Source: Cohnella hashimotonis
GTDB lineage: Bacteria; Bacillota; Bacilli; Paenibacillales; Paenibacillaceae
Reading direction: 5' to 3'
Assembly: GCF_030014955.1 (NCBI RefSeq)
Contig: NZ_JAGRPV010000001.1
Coordinates: forward strand, 2,852,001-2,916,000
DNA: 64,000 bases
In this document: positions 16,239-25,957 of the stretch, piece by piece
Layout: every line of letters starts with the position of its first letter
Position numbering within the stretch: the stretch's first letter is position 1
Notes under the pieces: generated by a model
What the model saw: the letters and a program-made list of their open reading frames with translations, nothing else
Databases searched by the model: none
Told to the model about the DNA's origin: nothing
Made by a program: the position numbers and the translations under genes

Positions 16239-17876
16239 ATGAAAAAACAAGCAAAACTGCTCGCGACGCTGATGTCCGTCTCGATGCTCGGAGCCTCGCT
16301 CGCCGCATGCGCCAAAAACAACGGCGCCGATAATAACAAAGCTGCGGCGTCCGCTTCCGCATCTTCCTCCGCATCGTCTTCGGAAGCGCCGCCGAAGGAA
16401 GATCCGCTTAAGGTAAACGTCCTGATCATGCACACTTTCGACAATGCGCCGAAGGCGGACAACCGGATGCATCAATGGCTGCTGGAAAACAAAAACATCG
16501 ACATCCAGATTACGACCGCCAACACGAAAACGCCGGCGGACAAGATGAACACGATGCTGGCCAGCGGAGATATTCCCGACGTCGTCAGCATCCTGACGGA
16601 CGATGTCAATAACGGCATCGCCAACAAATGGGCGGAGGCGGGCTATATCGTCGATCTCGACCCGTGGCTGTCCAAGTACCCGGACCTGCTCAAGTATACC
16701 GATCCGGACTTCAACAAAGTGACCTTTGCCAGCAAGAAGGACGGCAAAATGTATATGATTCCGGGCAATCCCGCGGCGAACAAAGACGTCATGCAGATGA
16801 ACGTCGGACCGATGATCCGCGAAGATTGGCTGAAACAAGTGGGGATGTCGCCGCCGACGACGACGGACGAGCTGTACGCGGTCCTGAAAGCATTCAAAGA
16901 AAAGATTCCGGACGTGAACGGCAAGGCCGTCATCCCCGCCTCCTTCGATAATTTGCGCCAGCTGTTCATGTACTCCTGGACCAAAAGCTGGTTCGACCTG
17001 TCCGAAGACAACAAAACGCTGCACTGGTGGTTCAACAATCCGCACATCGTAGACTACATGGTGTTCATGAACAAGCTGTACAAAGACGGCCTGCTCGACA
17101 AGGAAACGATCACTCAGCAGCCAGCCCAATACCAGGCCAAGCTCAGTTCGGGACGCGTAGGCTTCACGCTCAATACGAACGGTCCGATGGACACGGCCAA
17201 CGGCGTTCTGAAAGTTGAAGATCCGGCCAAGCGCTTTATCCCGAATCCGCCGATCCAGGTGCCGGGACTGCCGATGCCGATCTACCAGGAATCCAGCTTT
17301 GCGATGGCCCAGGCATTGACCGTCTCTAAAAAGTTCGCCGAAAATACGCGCAATATGGAGCGGTTGATGGAATTCCTCAACTGGAGCGTTAGCAATGAAG
17401 GCGCCACCATTCTGAGCACAGGCCCGGATGGCGAGTACTATGTCAAAAACGCAAACGGGCTGCTTGAGCCCAAGCCGGAGGTAAAGGCGCAGCAGGACAA
17501 AGCGGATAAAAGCTTCGAGACCACGACGGGCATTACCTATTACAATCTGCTGAGCGCTCCCGTCATTCCGCGCGCTACCGTCATGCCTGGCACCGACGAG
17601 TTCATTATGGCGCAGAAGACTTGGCTGCCGGCCGTCGGCGAGCAGAACGTGCCGTTTAACTTCTCCGGCACCGGGCCCGAGTGGGATAAGCACTGGCCGG
17701 ATCTGTGGCCGGAGATCAGCAAGTGGGAAGCGAAGGCGATCTTCGCCGACTCGGAGGAAGAAGTCCGCAAGATCACGAACGACATGCTCGAAAACTTCAA
17801 AAAGATCGGCGAGCCGGTCGTAACGGCCGAAAAGCTGAAGCTGATCGACGAATATGTTCAGAAAAATAAGCAGTAA
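16239..17876 (+). CDS. Extracellular solute-binding lipoprotein of the sugar importer
   Basis: 545 residues. A lipoprotein signal peptide ends with lipobox LAAC (Cys24), followed by a Ser/Ala-rich linker, so it is anchored to the outer face of the membrane. The mature part is a family 1 solute-binding protein of the large LipO type used for oligosaccharides. ATG at 16239 was chosen over an upstream in-frame GTG at 16224 because AGGGTGG precedes it and the signal peptide then starts MKKQ. Last gene of the importer set, directly followed by two metabolic genes. Confidence 0.93.
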   Translation: MKKQAKLLATLMSVSMLGASLAACAKNNGADNNKAAASASASSSASSSEAPPKEDPLKVNVLIMHTFDNAPKADNRMHQWLLENKNIDIQITTANTKTPADKMNTMLASGDIPDVVSILTDDVNNGIANKWAEAGYIVDLDPWLSKYPDLLKYTDPDFNKVTFASKKDGKMYMIPGNPAANKDVMQMNVGPMIREDWLKQVGMSPPTTTDELYAVLKAFKEKIPDVNGKAVIPASFDNLRQLFMYSWTKSWFDLSEDNKTLHWWFNNPHIVDYMVFMNKLYKDGLLDKETITQQPAQYQAKLSSGRVGFTLNTNGPMDTANGVLKVEDPAKRFIPNPPIQVPGLPMPIYQESSFAMAQALTVSKKFAENTRNMERLMEFLNWSVSNEGATILSTGPDGEYYVKNANGLLEPKPEVKAQQDKADKSFETTTGITYYNLLSAPVIPRATVMPGTDEFIMAQKTWLPAVGEQNVPFNFSGTGPEWDKHWPDLWPEISKWEAKAIFADSEEEVRKITNDMLENFKKIGEPVVTAEKLKLIDEYVQKNKQ

Positions 17877-17885
17877 GGCGGACGG

Positions 17886-18899
17886 ATGAAAATGGAGCTC
17901 AAAGTCGTCGCGATCGGACTGCGGATTCACGGAGAATACGCGATCCAGGAAATGTTGAAGGCGGAAGGCGTCAGCCTGGTTGCCATCATGGAGACGGAGG
18001 AACGCTGGCGCACGGTTGCGGAACGCTACGGCGTTCCTTTTTACCGGGATTATGCGCGTATGCTGGCCGAGGTCGACTGCAATACGGCTATCGTCTGCCT
18101 CCCGAACGATCTGAAGACCGATGCCGTCATCGAATGTCTGAAGCGAGGCAAGCATGCGATATCGGACAAGCCTATGTCGATTACAGAAGAAGAGCTGGGG
18201 CGCCTGGAGCGGCAGATCGCGGCTTCGGACGCGGAGTGCTCGGTCCTGTTGACCGAGCGCTTCAACCCGCTGTATGTCAAAGCCAAAGAATTGATCGATC
18301 AAGGCGCGATCGGCGAGATCGCCGGCTGCATCATGATGCGGCCGCACGAGTCGACCGCGCAGCGCGAGGAGCAGTGGATGTACGAAAACGCCCGCAACGG
18401 CGGGCTGATCGTGGACCTGATGATACACGATATCGATCTGGCCCTGTGGATGAGCCGCGGCGAAGTCCGAGAAGTGACGGCACGCTCGCTGCATACCCGA
18501 TTTTTTGCGGACAAACCGGATTATGTCGACTTCGCGCAGGCATTGTTCGTCCTGGAAGGGGGCGTCACGGTCCACGTCGAAGCGGACTGGCTGACGCCCA
18601 GGAATACGCCATGGGATTGCAGAATGCTCGTCGTCGGCACGGACGGCACGATCGAGGTGCTGTCGAAGTCGGGGGAGGTCATCCTTTGTACGCACGACCG
18701 GAATCACCGCAACGTCATGGGTGAGGTTCGAGAGCATGACAGCGTATGCCTGGATTTTGTGCGCAGAATCCGCGGCGAGCAGCCGCAAATTCTGTCCGCC
18801 GCCGATTGCGTCGCCTCGGCCAGAGCGGTGCTGCTGGCGCGCAGATCCAGCGAATCCGGGCAATTGGAAACCGCAAGAATAGGCCATTCATTCGATTGA
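17886..18899 (+). CDS. Gfo/Idh/MocA family oxidoreductase, atypical
   Basis: 337 residues with the two-domain Gfo/Idh/MocA layout: an N-terminal Rossmann fold and a C-terminal alpha/beta domain carrying MIHDIDLALW, the usual catalytic His region. Two family hallmarks are changed. The glycine-rich nucleotide-binding loop near residue 10 reads AIGLRIHG rather than GxGxxG, and the EKP motif reads SDKP near residue 96. It may bind NAD(P) differently or have lost activity. It begins 9 bases after the importer gene stop and is probably in the same operon, so it likely acts on an imported sugar or sugar acid. Confidence 0.88.
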   Translation: MKMELKVVAIGLRIHGEYAIQEMLKAEGVSLVAIMETEERWRTVAERYGVPFYRDYARMLAEVDCNTAIVCLPNDLKTDAVIECLKRGKHAISDKPMSITEEELGRLERQIAASDAECSVLLTERFNPLYVKAKELIDQGAIGEIAGCIMMRPHESTAQREEQWMYENARNGGLIVDLMIHDIDLALWMSRGEVREVTARSLHTRFFADKPDYVDFAQALFVLEGGVTVHVEADWLTPRNTPWDCRMLVVGTDGTIEVLSKSGEVILCTHDRNHRNVMGEVREHDSVCLDFVRRIRGEQPQILSAADCVASARAVLLARRSSESGQLETARIGHSFD

Positions 18900-18914
18900 A
18901 TCGGAGGCTGCCCC

Positions 18915-21900
18915 ATGAAGATGAACCGATTGCTGAAAATGCTCCTTTCGCTCGCGCTCGCCGTATCCGGCTGGTCGGGCTTCCAGGCCGGACCGGCCGC
19001 GGCCGCTGCATTTCCCGTCATTTATACGTTCGATCTGCGGCAGGCGTCGGGGACATTTAATACAGCCGAATCTTACGATATCAAGCTGTTCGTGTCGACG
19101 CTGCAAGGGATCGTCAATCAGAAGGGGCCGCGGCTGTACGTCTACAATTCCTTTTATGTCCAGACGCCGTCCATCACGTCGTCCCAGGCGATGCAGATCG
19201 ACGAGAAATGGCTGGACGCCTTCCGCAAGCCCGGGCAATGGCTGAGCGAATACACGGTCACGCCGCTTGCATCAATCGAAGCGCTGGTCAGTACGTTCAG
19301 ATCCGATCTGGCCGGACTCGCCGTCTGGGACCCGAAGGTGGACGCGACGGCCAACGTCGCGACGACGATCGCTGGCATCGAACGGACGCCGGCCGTCATG
19401 GGCGGCGGTCGCCTGTATGCCAGGCTGACCGCCGCTCCCAACAGCCTGGCCGTCTCGCGCAATCTTGTCGGGCAATTCGCCGGCAATAATGCCAAAACGG
19501 ATGCTTACGTGTGGGCGAAGCAGCAGTTCCTGGATACGGGACTCGCGAACGCGGGCGTACTCGGCTACATCGAAGACGCGTATGCGAGGCAGCCGATTAC
19601 GCATTCGCAGGAATACACTTCGGTTCGGGACATCCTGGTCATGCGCAAGGCATTCGTGTTCGACCTCAGCCCGTGGGGCGACGAGCGGGCATTCGACGCG
19701 CCCAATCAGACGCTTGGCAAGGATCTGGATGCCTTCCTCGCCATTCTTCAGTCGGCCTATACGCTGTACGGCAGCAAAAACATGATCGAGGTTTACGGCT
19801 TTTTTCCTTGGTGGGACAAATATTCGACCTATGGCGGCAAGGGAAGCCATACCGAGTTCGAAGGCGAGTGGAAGACGGTCGAGCACTTGTCCAAATATAA
19901 CGCCGCCATCGTCAGTGTCATCGATACGATGGGCGACGCGAACATGTCGGTGCATTGGTGGGCGCCGGTCGCGACGAATCTGTTGCCTTCCTCGGAAGCG
20001 GGCAGCCGTCCCGCGCTCGCCAACAAGACCTACATCTTATGGGGCATGGGCGATCACGACGAATCGACCGTTCATTATCAGTTCCCTTATGTGTGGAATT
20101 CGGATCCGGCGCGGGGCAAGACGCCGATAGCCTGGAACATCGTGCCGAGCATGCGGAATGCGGGAGATCTGATACAGTTCCTGTACGACACGGCAACCTC
20201 GAACGATTACTTCGTGGCAGGTGCCGGAGCGGCTGGATATGCAAATCCCGACTTCGTGCAGGACGCGTCCGTATGGCGCAGCTGGAACGAGCGGCTCTAC
20301 CAGTCGACGGGGTATACGATGTCGGGCTTCGTGCTGAACGGCAACGCCGGACCGGTCACGTCGGCCTCGGAGGAGGCTTATCGTTGGTTCTCCAACGATA
20401 TGTCGTTGTTTTACAATCCGAATCTGAGCTCTCCGAAGCCGGACGTGCGCAGCACGAACATGGTCGTGATGGGCGACAACGTGCCGATCGCCAACAACGA
20501 CGTCAACGGCCAGACCGCTTATATCTATAACGTAACGGCAACGCTGCCGAGCCCGGGGACGGCGCCGAACTTTTTGTACATCAAGCCGGCTTTTTCGTCC
20601 GTCGAATATATCAGCCAGGTGATGAAAAAGATCGTCGCCGAGCATCCCGAGTACAACTATGAGGCGGTCGATCCGTATACGTACGCTTCGCTGATCCGGC
20701 AAAAGGTCAAGGGCAGCGTAGCCAATGACGCCATTCTTTTGGACGCCCAGCTTCCGGACCAAATGATCGCGGGTCAGAATTATACGGCCAGCGTTACGGT
20801 CCGCAACGTCGGAACCGCCGCCTGGACGGAGGCGAATCTGTTCAGGCTCGCCGCGACTACGGACAACGCGCTGACCTGGAGCGACTTCCCGGACGGCGGC
20901 TATAGCCTGGCGACCGGCAATCAGCGGGTATTCCTCGCTGCGGCGGACAGCATCCAGCCGCAGCAGACCAAGACGTTCACCTTCCAGGTGCAAGCGCCGG
21001 CGACGCCGGGCAATTACTTGTTCGGAACGTCGATGATCAAGGACGGAACGGCCGTATTCGGCGACAACCGCAAGAAGACGATCCAGGTCGTCGCGGCTCC
21101 GGCCTATGCGGCGCGGATCACCGCGGTCACTGTACCGTCCGCCATGACGGAGGAGCAGATATCTACTATATCCGTCACGGTAAAAAATATCGGCACCGCC
21201 ACCTGGACGTCCGCGGATAACTTCCGGCTGGCCGCGATTCCGGACCGCAACGAGATACTGTGGAGCGCGTTCGCGAGCGGCGGATCGAGCAGCGGCGCCG
21301 GCATTCAGCGGGCGTACCTGAGCAGCACGGACAGCATCGCGCCCGGCGCGAGCAAAACGTTCAACTTTTCGATCGCGGCGCCGCGCACCAGGGGAACTTA
21401 CGCGTTCGCGGTCCAAATGATCAAGGAGGGCGTGTCTCTGTTTGGCGATACGGGCGTCTACGATATCCGGGTGACGCCGGGCGGTGCTGCGGCCAAAGAC
21501 GCGGTGAGCTTTAACGACGACATACCCGAATTCGTGGCGCCCGGCGCGGCGGTGCCCGTATCGGTGACCTTCAAAAACACGGGAACGAACGACTGGACGC
21601 GCGCAGGCAACTATACGTTGAAAAGCGCGGGAACCAATCAATTGACCTGGAGCGGCTTCCCGTATGGCGGCACGAGCGCCGGCGCAACCGATCAAAAGGT
21701 GTTTATGCGGGCATCGGAGCGGATCAAAAACGAGCAGGCGAAAACCTTCTCCTTTACCATCAACGCGCCGACGACGCCGGGGGACTATACACTCTCGATG
21801 CAAATGAACGACGGCACCTCGGGATTCGGCGTCGTTAAGACGTTTACGGTCCATGTGGCCGCACCGCGCGACGCCAAATTCGCGGCATGGGACGTGCCGA

Positions 21901-22730
21901 CGGTTATGGCTGCGGGCACCAAAGCCAACATTAGCATCGATGTGCAAAATGCGGGAGCGAACAATTGGGCGCAATCGGATTTGTACAGGCTTTATTCCGG
22001 TCCGACCAATCAGTTCGTATGGGGCGACTTCGGCGTCGGCGGCTACAGCCTCAGCGCTACCAATCAGCGCATTTTCTTGTCCGGCACGGAGACGATCGCT
22101 CCGAGCCAGCGCAAAGGCTTCTCGTTCAGCATTCAAGCGCCTTCGACGCCGGGTACTTATACGCTCAGCGCAGGCATGGTTCAGGACGGGGTCGCGACTT
22201 TCGGCACCGTCAAGACATGGACGATCAACGTCGTGAGCGGCTACGAACAGCGCGTGGACGTCGGCGCTTCCGCGGCCTTTACGGATGCGAAGGGACTGGC
22301 TTGGGCGGCGGATCAGCCATACTCGGGCACGAATACATGGGGTTATACGACATCCACGACGGCCGTGAATACGACGACCGACACGATATCGGGTACGAGC
22401 GACCAGGCGCTGTATCGCACGCAGCGCTTCGGCAGCGGCGGCAATGCGTTCGCATATAAATTCAACGTCCCGAACGGCACCTACAAGGTGACGCTGGATT
22501 TCGCGGAGATTTACTTTAATGCGGGCGGCACGAGAGTCTTTAACGTCGATATCGAAGGTGCGAATATGTTGTCGGGCTACGACATCTATACAGCCGCGCT
22601 CGGACACGACAAGGCGCGCAGGTACGAATTCAACAAGATTGCCGTAACGGACGGCGTTATCGATATTGACTTCAGCGCGCTAAACGACGCTGCGGCCGTC
22701 AATGCGATCCAGGTGGTGCGGACCGGCTGA
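18915..22730 (+). CDS. Secreted GxGYxYP-domain protein with four Ig-like modules and malectin
   Basis: 1271 residues. A signal peptide (1-35, AAAAA cleavage region) is followed by the GxGYxYP N-terminal and C-terminal regions (about 35-610), a putative glycoside hydrolase family without proven activity. Then come four modules of about 105 residues (about 610-720, 725-830, 860-970, 980-1085) with the AWT/NW and FRLA pattern of NBR1-type Ig-like domains, and a C-terminal malectin-like module (about 1107-1270, ending in FDAE-type DFAEIYF and IDIDFSALNDAAAVNAI) that binds carbohydrate. The family motif is degenerate here (AAGYANP). GGAGG precedes the ATG. Probably a secreted glycan-acting or glycan-binding protein. 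Confidence 0.88.
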   Translation: MKMNRLLKMLLSLALAVSGWSGFQAGPAAAAAFPVIYTFDLRQASGTFNTAESYDIKLFVSTLQGIVNQKGPRLYVYNSFYVQTPSITSSQAMQIDEKWLDAFRKPGQWLSEYTVTPLASIEALVSTFRSDLAGLAVWDPKVDATANVATTIAGIERTPAVMGGGRLYARLTAAPNSLAVSRNLVGQFAGNNAKTDAYVWAKQQFLDTGLANAGVLGYIEDAYARQPITHSQEYTSVRDILVMRKAFVFDLSPWGDERAFDAPNQTLGKDLDAFLAILQSAYTLYGSKNMIEVYGFFPWWDKYSTYGGKGSHTEFEGEWKTVEHLSKYNAAIVSVIDTMGDANMSVHWWAPVATNLLPSSEAGSRPALANKTYILWGMGDHDESTVHYQFPYVWNSDPARGKTPIAWNIVPSMRNAGDLIQFLYDTATSNDYFVAGAGAAGYANPDFVQDASVWRSWNERLYQSTGYTMSGFVLNGNAGPVTSASEEAYRWFSNDMSLFYNPNLSSPKPDVRSTNMVVMGDNVPIANNDVNGQTAYIYNVTATLPSPGTAPNFLYIKPAFSSVEYISQVMKKIVAEHPEYNYEAVDPYTYASLIRQKVKGSVANDAILLDAQLPDQMIAGQNYTASVTVRNVGTAAWTEANLFRLAATTDNALTWSDFPDGGYSLATGNQRVFLAAADSIQPQQTKTFTFQVQAPATPGNYLFGTSMIKDGTAVFGDNRKKTIQVVAAPAYAARITAVTVPSAMTEEQISTISVTVKNIGTATWTSADNFRLAAIPDRNEILWSAFASGGSSSGAGIQRAYLSSTDSIAPGASKTFNFSIAAPRTRGTYAFAVQMIKEGVSLFGDTGVYDIRVTPGGAAAKDAVSFNDDIPEFVAPGAAVPVSVTFKNTGTNDWTRAGNYTLKSAGTNQLTWSGFPYGGTSAGATDQKVFMRASERIKNEQAKTFSFTINAPTTPGDYTLSMQMNDGTSGFGVVKTFTVHVAAPRDAKFAAWDVPTVMAAGTKANISIDVQNAGANNWAQSDLYRLYSGPTNQFVWGDFGVGGYSLSATNQRIFLSGTETIAPSQRKGFSFSIQAPSTPGTYTLSAGMVQDGVATFGTVKTWTINVVSGYEQRVDVGASAAFTDAKGLAWAADQPYSGTNTWGYTTSTTAVNTTTDTISGTSDQALYRTQRFGSGGNAFAYKFNVPNGTYKVTLDFAEIYFNAGGTRVFNVDIEGANMLSGYDIYTAALGHDKARRYEFNKIAVTDGVIDIDFSALNDAAAVNAIQVVRTG

Positions 22731-22809
22731 CAGGCGTCCTACCGGATGTTAAAGGAAAGTCGCACCGGATTTTCGCATTTAATAGGAAACAACGAAGGTG
22801 GAGATCGTC

Positions 22810-23871
22810 ATGGGAAAAACGAAAATCGGGATCGTCGGGACGGGCTCCATTTCCCACTATCACTTGAAGGCGTACCAAAAAAACGCGGATGTCGAGATTT
22901 ATGCGGTTTGCGACGTGAACGGCGAACGTGCGGCCGTGACGGCGGCGTCCTTCGGCGCTTCGGCGGTCTATACCAACTATGCGGCCATGATGGCGGATCC
23001 GCAGGTCGATGCGGTCAGTATCTGCACCTGGAACAACACGCATGCGCCGTTTGCCATTGAGGCGCTGGAGGCGGGCAAGCATGTCCTCGTCGAAAAGCCG
23101 CTGTGCTTGACTGTGGAGCAGGCGCTGGAAGTGGAAAAGACGGTCGTTAAGAGCGGCAAAGTGCTCCAGATCGGCTACGTGCGCAGGTACGATCCGAACG
23201 CGTTGATGCTGCAGCAGTGGATCGCCCGGGGCGAAGTCGGCGACATCCATTATGCCAAAGCATCGAGCTTGCGGCGGCTCGGCAATCCGGGTGGCTGGTT
23301 CGCCGACAAGTCGCGCTCCGGCGGCGGTCCGCTCATCGATCTGGGCGTGCATATCATCGACCTGTGCTGGTACTTGATGGGACGGCCCAAGGTGAAGTCG
23401 GTCAGCGGCAATACGTACAAGAAGCTCGGCCAGCGCAGCCATGTCAAGGGCCTTACCTTTTACAAATCCGCGGACTACGATGCCAATTCCAATACGGTTG
23501 AGGATTTGGCCAACGCCTTGATCCGCTTCGAAAACGGCGCCTCGCTGATGGTGGACGTGAGCTTCACGCTGCATGCGCGCAAGGACGAGGGGCTAGTCCG
23601 GCTGTACGGGGATAAGGGCGGAATCGAGATCGACCCCGAGGTGCTGCTGGTTACGGAAAAATCCGATACGATCGTCACGGTGTCGCCGCAGACAGATCAT
23701 GCGTCCTTCGATGCGGACCAGGCGTTCCAAAACGAGATCGATCATTTTATCTCCTGCTGCCGGGAGGGACGGTCGCCCGAAAGTCCGGTTCAAGACGGCG
23801 TCGAGATGATGAAAATTTTGTGCGGCATCTACGAATCGGCGGAGCTCGGCAGGGAAATCGTGTTCGATTAA
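22810..23871 (+). CDS. Gfo/Idh/MocA family oxidoreductase
   Basis: 353 residues. The Rossmann motif GIVGTGSISHYH is intact near residue 6 and the catalytic EKP is seen in LVEKPLCLT near residue 93. The C-terminal half includes LIDLGVHIIDLCWYLMG. This is a canonical NAD(P)-dependent sugar or inositol dehydrogenase fold. The ATG at 22810 has AAGGTGGAG 7 bases upstream and is preferred over an in-frame GTG at 22798. It is unlike the upstream paralogue, which lacks these hallmarks. The terminator at 23954-23980 ends the cluster. Confidence 0.92.
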   Translation: MGKTKIGIVGTGSISHYHLKAYQKNADVEIYAVCDVNGERAAVTAASFGASAVYTNYAAMMADPQVDAVSICTWNNTHAPFAIEALEAGKHVLVEKPLCLTVEQALEVEKTVVKSGKVLQIGYVRRYDPNALMLQQWIARGEVGDIHYAKASSLRRLGNPGGWFADKSRSGGGPLIDLGVHIIDLCWYLMGRPKVKSVSGNTYKKLGQRSHVKGLTFYKSADYDANSNTVEDLANALIRFENGASLMVDVSFTLHARKDEGLVRLYGDKGGIEIDPEVLLVTEKSDTIVTVSPQTDHASFDADQAFQNEIDHFISCCREGRSPESPVQDGVEMMKILCGIYESAELGREIVFD

Positions 23872-23953
23872 GCTTCGGCTATGCGTTGTATGCCCGAGAA
23901 AGAAGAGCTGTTCCGACTTCGTGCAAACGACGCCGGAACAGCGCAACGCCCGC

Positions 23954-23980
23954 AACGGCTCCTCGGAGCCGTTTTTGTTT
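23954..23980 (+). terminator. Terminator of the carbohydrate locus
   Basis: A perfect 9-bp stem AACGGCTCC/GGAGCCGTT with a two-base loop is followed by TTTGTTTT. Confidence 0.9.
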
Positions 23981-24008
23981 TGACGTCTCTTTGCCGAACG
24001 GTTACGAT
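23980..24008 (+). promoter_or_regulatory. Promoter for the aromatic acid exporter gene
   Basis: TTGACG (23980-23985) and TACGAT (24003-24008) are 17 bases apart, 40 bases before the start codon. Confidence 0.6.
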
Positions 24009-24046
24009 GGATGCATCAGATTCGCGTAACGATCGGGGGATACGGC

Positions 24047-25036
24047 ATGAGCGCGACAAAGGAAGCAAGCGGCCTGCGACGCCTGATCGGACTGCGCGTG
24101 ACGAAAACGGCGCTCGCGACCGTGGCGGCCATATATATCGCGATGCTTCTGCATGTGGAAAATGCGCAGGCGGCCGGCATCCTCGCCATCCTGGGCGTCG
24201 ATACGACACGCTGGCGAGGCATCATGACGGTATACGCGCGGTTCGCGGCGTCCGTCATCGGCTTGGCCGTCGCGTCGGCCGTGTTCCTGCTGGCGGGCTT
24301 TCACGTCTGGACGCTCGCGCTGTACATACTGATCGCATTCCCGCTGCTCACGCGCATTAAAATGAAGGAAGGCATCGTCACCGGTTCGGTCATCGTCTTC
24401 CATCTGTTCCATAACGGGATCGTGTCCTGGCATACGATCGGGACGGAGCTGGCGCTGCTTGCGATCGGCCTCGGCTCGGCGACGGCGTTCAATCTCGCGT
24501 ACATGCCGAAGCAGCGCAAGTCGCTCGAGTCGCTTCGCCAGACGACCGAGGATCTGTTCGTCGCGATGCTGGGCGAGCTGGCCAAATTTCTGCGCGATCC
24601 GGCGGCCGTATGGGGCGGCGACGAGCTGCTAAGGGCCGAAGCTGCCATCGAGGAAGGCATGCAGACGGCCAAGCGTTCGCAGGAAAACCGGCTGAGCCGG
24701 CAGGACGAGCCTTGGCTTCTGTACTTTGGTATGCGGCGCGAGCAGCTCGACTTGATTCAGCTGATGATGGAGAACATCGCGTTCGTATCGTCCAGCGTGC
24801 CCCAGTCCGAAGCGATCGCTTCATTGTTCGACAGGCTGACGCATGACGTGAGGTCCGAATTTTACGAGGGCAAGACTGAACGCGCGCTCGACGCGCTCGA
24901 GCGGGAGTTCAAGGCGATGCCGCTGCCTGCGACGCGCGAGGAGTTCGAGATCCGGGCTGCGCTGCTGCATTTGTGCAGAGAGCTCCGCCGATTTTTGACC
25001 GTCGGCAGCAGAGGGAAAATGCGCAGGTCTTCATGA
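24047..25036 (+). CDS. FUSC/aromatic acid exporter family membrane protein
   Basis: 329 residues. The first 150 residues hold four to five membrane segments, including LATVAAIYIAMLLHV, AGILAILGVDTTRWRG and LALYILIAFPLLTRI, as in the ArAE/DUF939 family of putative aromatic acid exporters (YqjA type). The rest is a cytoplasmic helical domain rich in Glu/Gln/Arg. The start at 24047 has GGGGA 6 bases upstream. Substrate is unknown. It lies between the sugar locus and cotE, and is probably monocistronic. Confidence 0.85.
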   Translation: MSATKEASGLRRLIGLRVTKTALATVAAIYIAMLLHVENAQAAGILAILGVDTTRWRGIMTVYARFAASVIGLAVASAVFLLAGFHVWTLALYILIAFPLLTRIKMKEGIVTGSVIVFHLFHNGIVSWHTIGTELALLAIGLGSATAFNLAYMPKQRKSLESLRQTTEDLFVAMLGELAKFLRDPAAVWGGDELLRAEAAIEEGMQTAKRSQENRLSRQDEPWLLYFGMRREQLDLIQLMMENIAFVSSSVPQSEAIASLFDRLTHDVRSEFYEGKTERALDALEREFKAMPLPATREEFEIRAALLHLCRELRRFLTVGSRGKMRRSS

Positions 25037-25155
25037 ACAAGGACCGGCATACAATCATAGAGACGAAGCGTCAATGCAAGGATACGTTTTTGTCACTCTA
25101 GACGAATGTCCTGCATAGACTTTAATTGAATTGATTGTATGGAGGAGGTCATTGC

Positions 25156-25713
25156 ATGACGCTCGCGGATAAACGGCTGCAGCGAAGGGAAATCATCACG
25201 AAGGCAGTATGCGGCAAGGGCCGCAAATTCTCGACGATTACCCATTCGGTCACGCCGCCGCACCATCCCACCAGCATTCTCGGGGCATGGATCATCAATC
25301 ACCAGTACGAAGCGGTTCGTTCGGGTGACGGCATCGAGGTGGTCGGGTCTTACGATATCAATATCTGGTATTCGTACGACAAGAACTCCCAGACCGACGT
25401 CGCCAAGGAGACGGTCTCGTACTCGGAGCTCGTGCCGCTTTCGTATGTAGACCCCCGTCATCGCAGCTCCACGGAAGAGGTGTCTGCGGATGCGACGCAG
25501 GAACCGAATTGCGTGGAAGCGTTGATCGGCGGAGGCGGTACTTCCGTGCTTATTCGCGTGGAGCGCGAATACGCGGTCGAGATGGTCGCCGAGACCAAAG
25601 TATGCGTGGTCGTTGATCCGAACTACTTTGAAGACGGCAAGGATGCGGACTTTGCGCTGGACGAAGGCGATTACGAAGACCTCGATGCCGATCTGCTTGA
25701 AGACGATTTGTAA
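25156..25713 (+). CDS. cotE: Spore outer coat morphogenetic protein CotE
   Basis: 185 residues, the size of Bacillus CotE, which directs assembly of the outer spore coat. The N-terminus MTLADKRLQRREIITKAVCG and the block HHPTSILGAWIINHQYEA are typical of CotE. The C-terminus ends in a very acidic tail (about 165-185), also a family feature. The start has GGAGGAGGT. Position upstream of mutS is conserved in Bacillales. Upstream, CATACAAT at 25048-25055 resembles a SigE -10 element with a poor -35 (GTCTTCAT), so mother-cell control is plausible but not shown by the sequence. Confidence 0.95.
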   Translation: MTLADKRLQRREIITKAVCGKGRKFSTITHSVTPPHHPTSILGAWIINHQYEAVRSGDGIEVVGSYDINIWYSYDKNSQTDVAKETVSYSELVPLSYVDPRHRSSTEEVSADATQEPNCVEALIGGGGTSVLIRVEREYAVEMVAETKVCVVVDPNYFEDGKDADFALDEGDYEDLDADLLEDDL

Positions 25714-25957
25714 GCGGCCCGCTGCGGCCGATACTTATGTCTATGCAGAAGCGATGGAAGTGTCGAGGGCGGATGCCTGCTTCGTTCGGTAAAATCGTCC
25801 CGATGCCGGAAAAATCGCGCGGATCGCTCGGGCTCCTGCCCGAAGGCGAAGCCGGCGGCGGTCCCGGCGCAGGGGCAGGGACAGAGTCAGGGAAGGGTCA
25901 TCCGGCTTCGACGTACAACCGTCGGCGGGACGGCCCTTCCCGTGTTGTTCGGGGGGG

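Noticed and set aside
16170..18887. A 905-codon open frame on the minus strand over the importer lipoprotein and oxidoreductase genes
   Set aside because: Fully antisense to clear genes with signal peptide and motifs; no ribosome site or domain.
20037..22607. An 856-codon open frame on the minus strand inside the GxGYxYP gene
   Set aside because: Antisense shadow of a repeat-containing gene with no recognisable domain.
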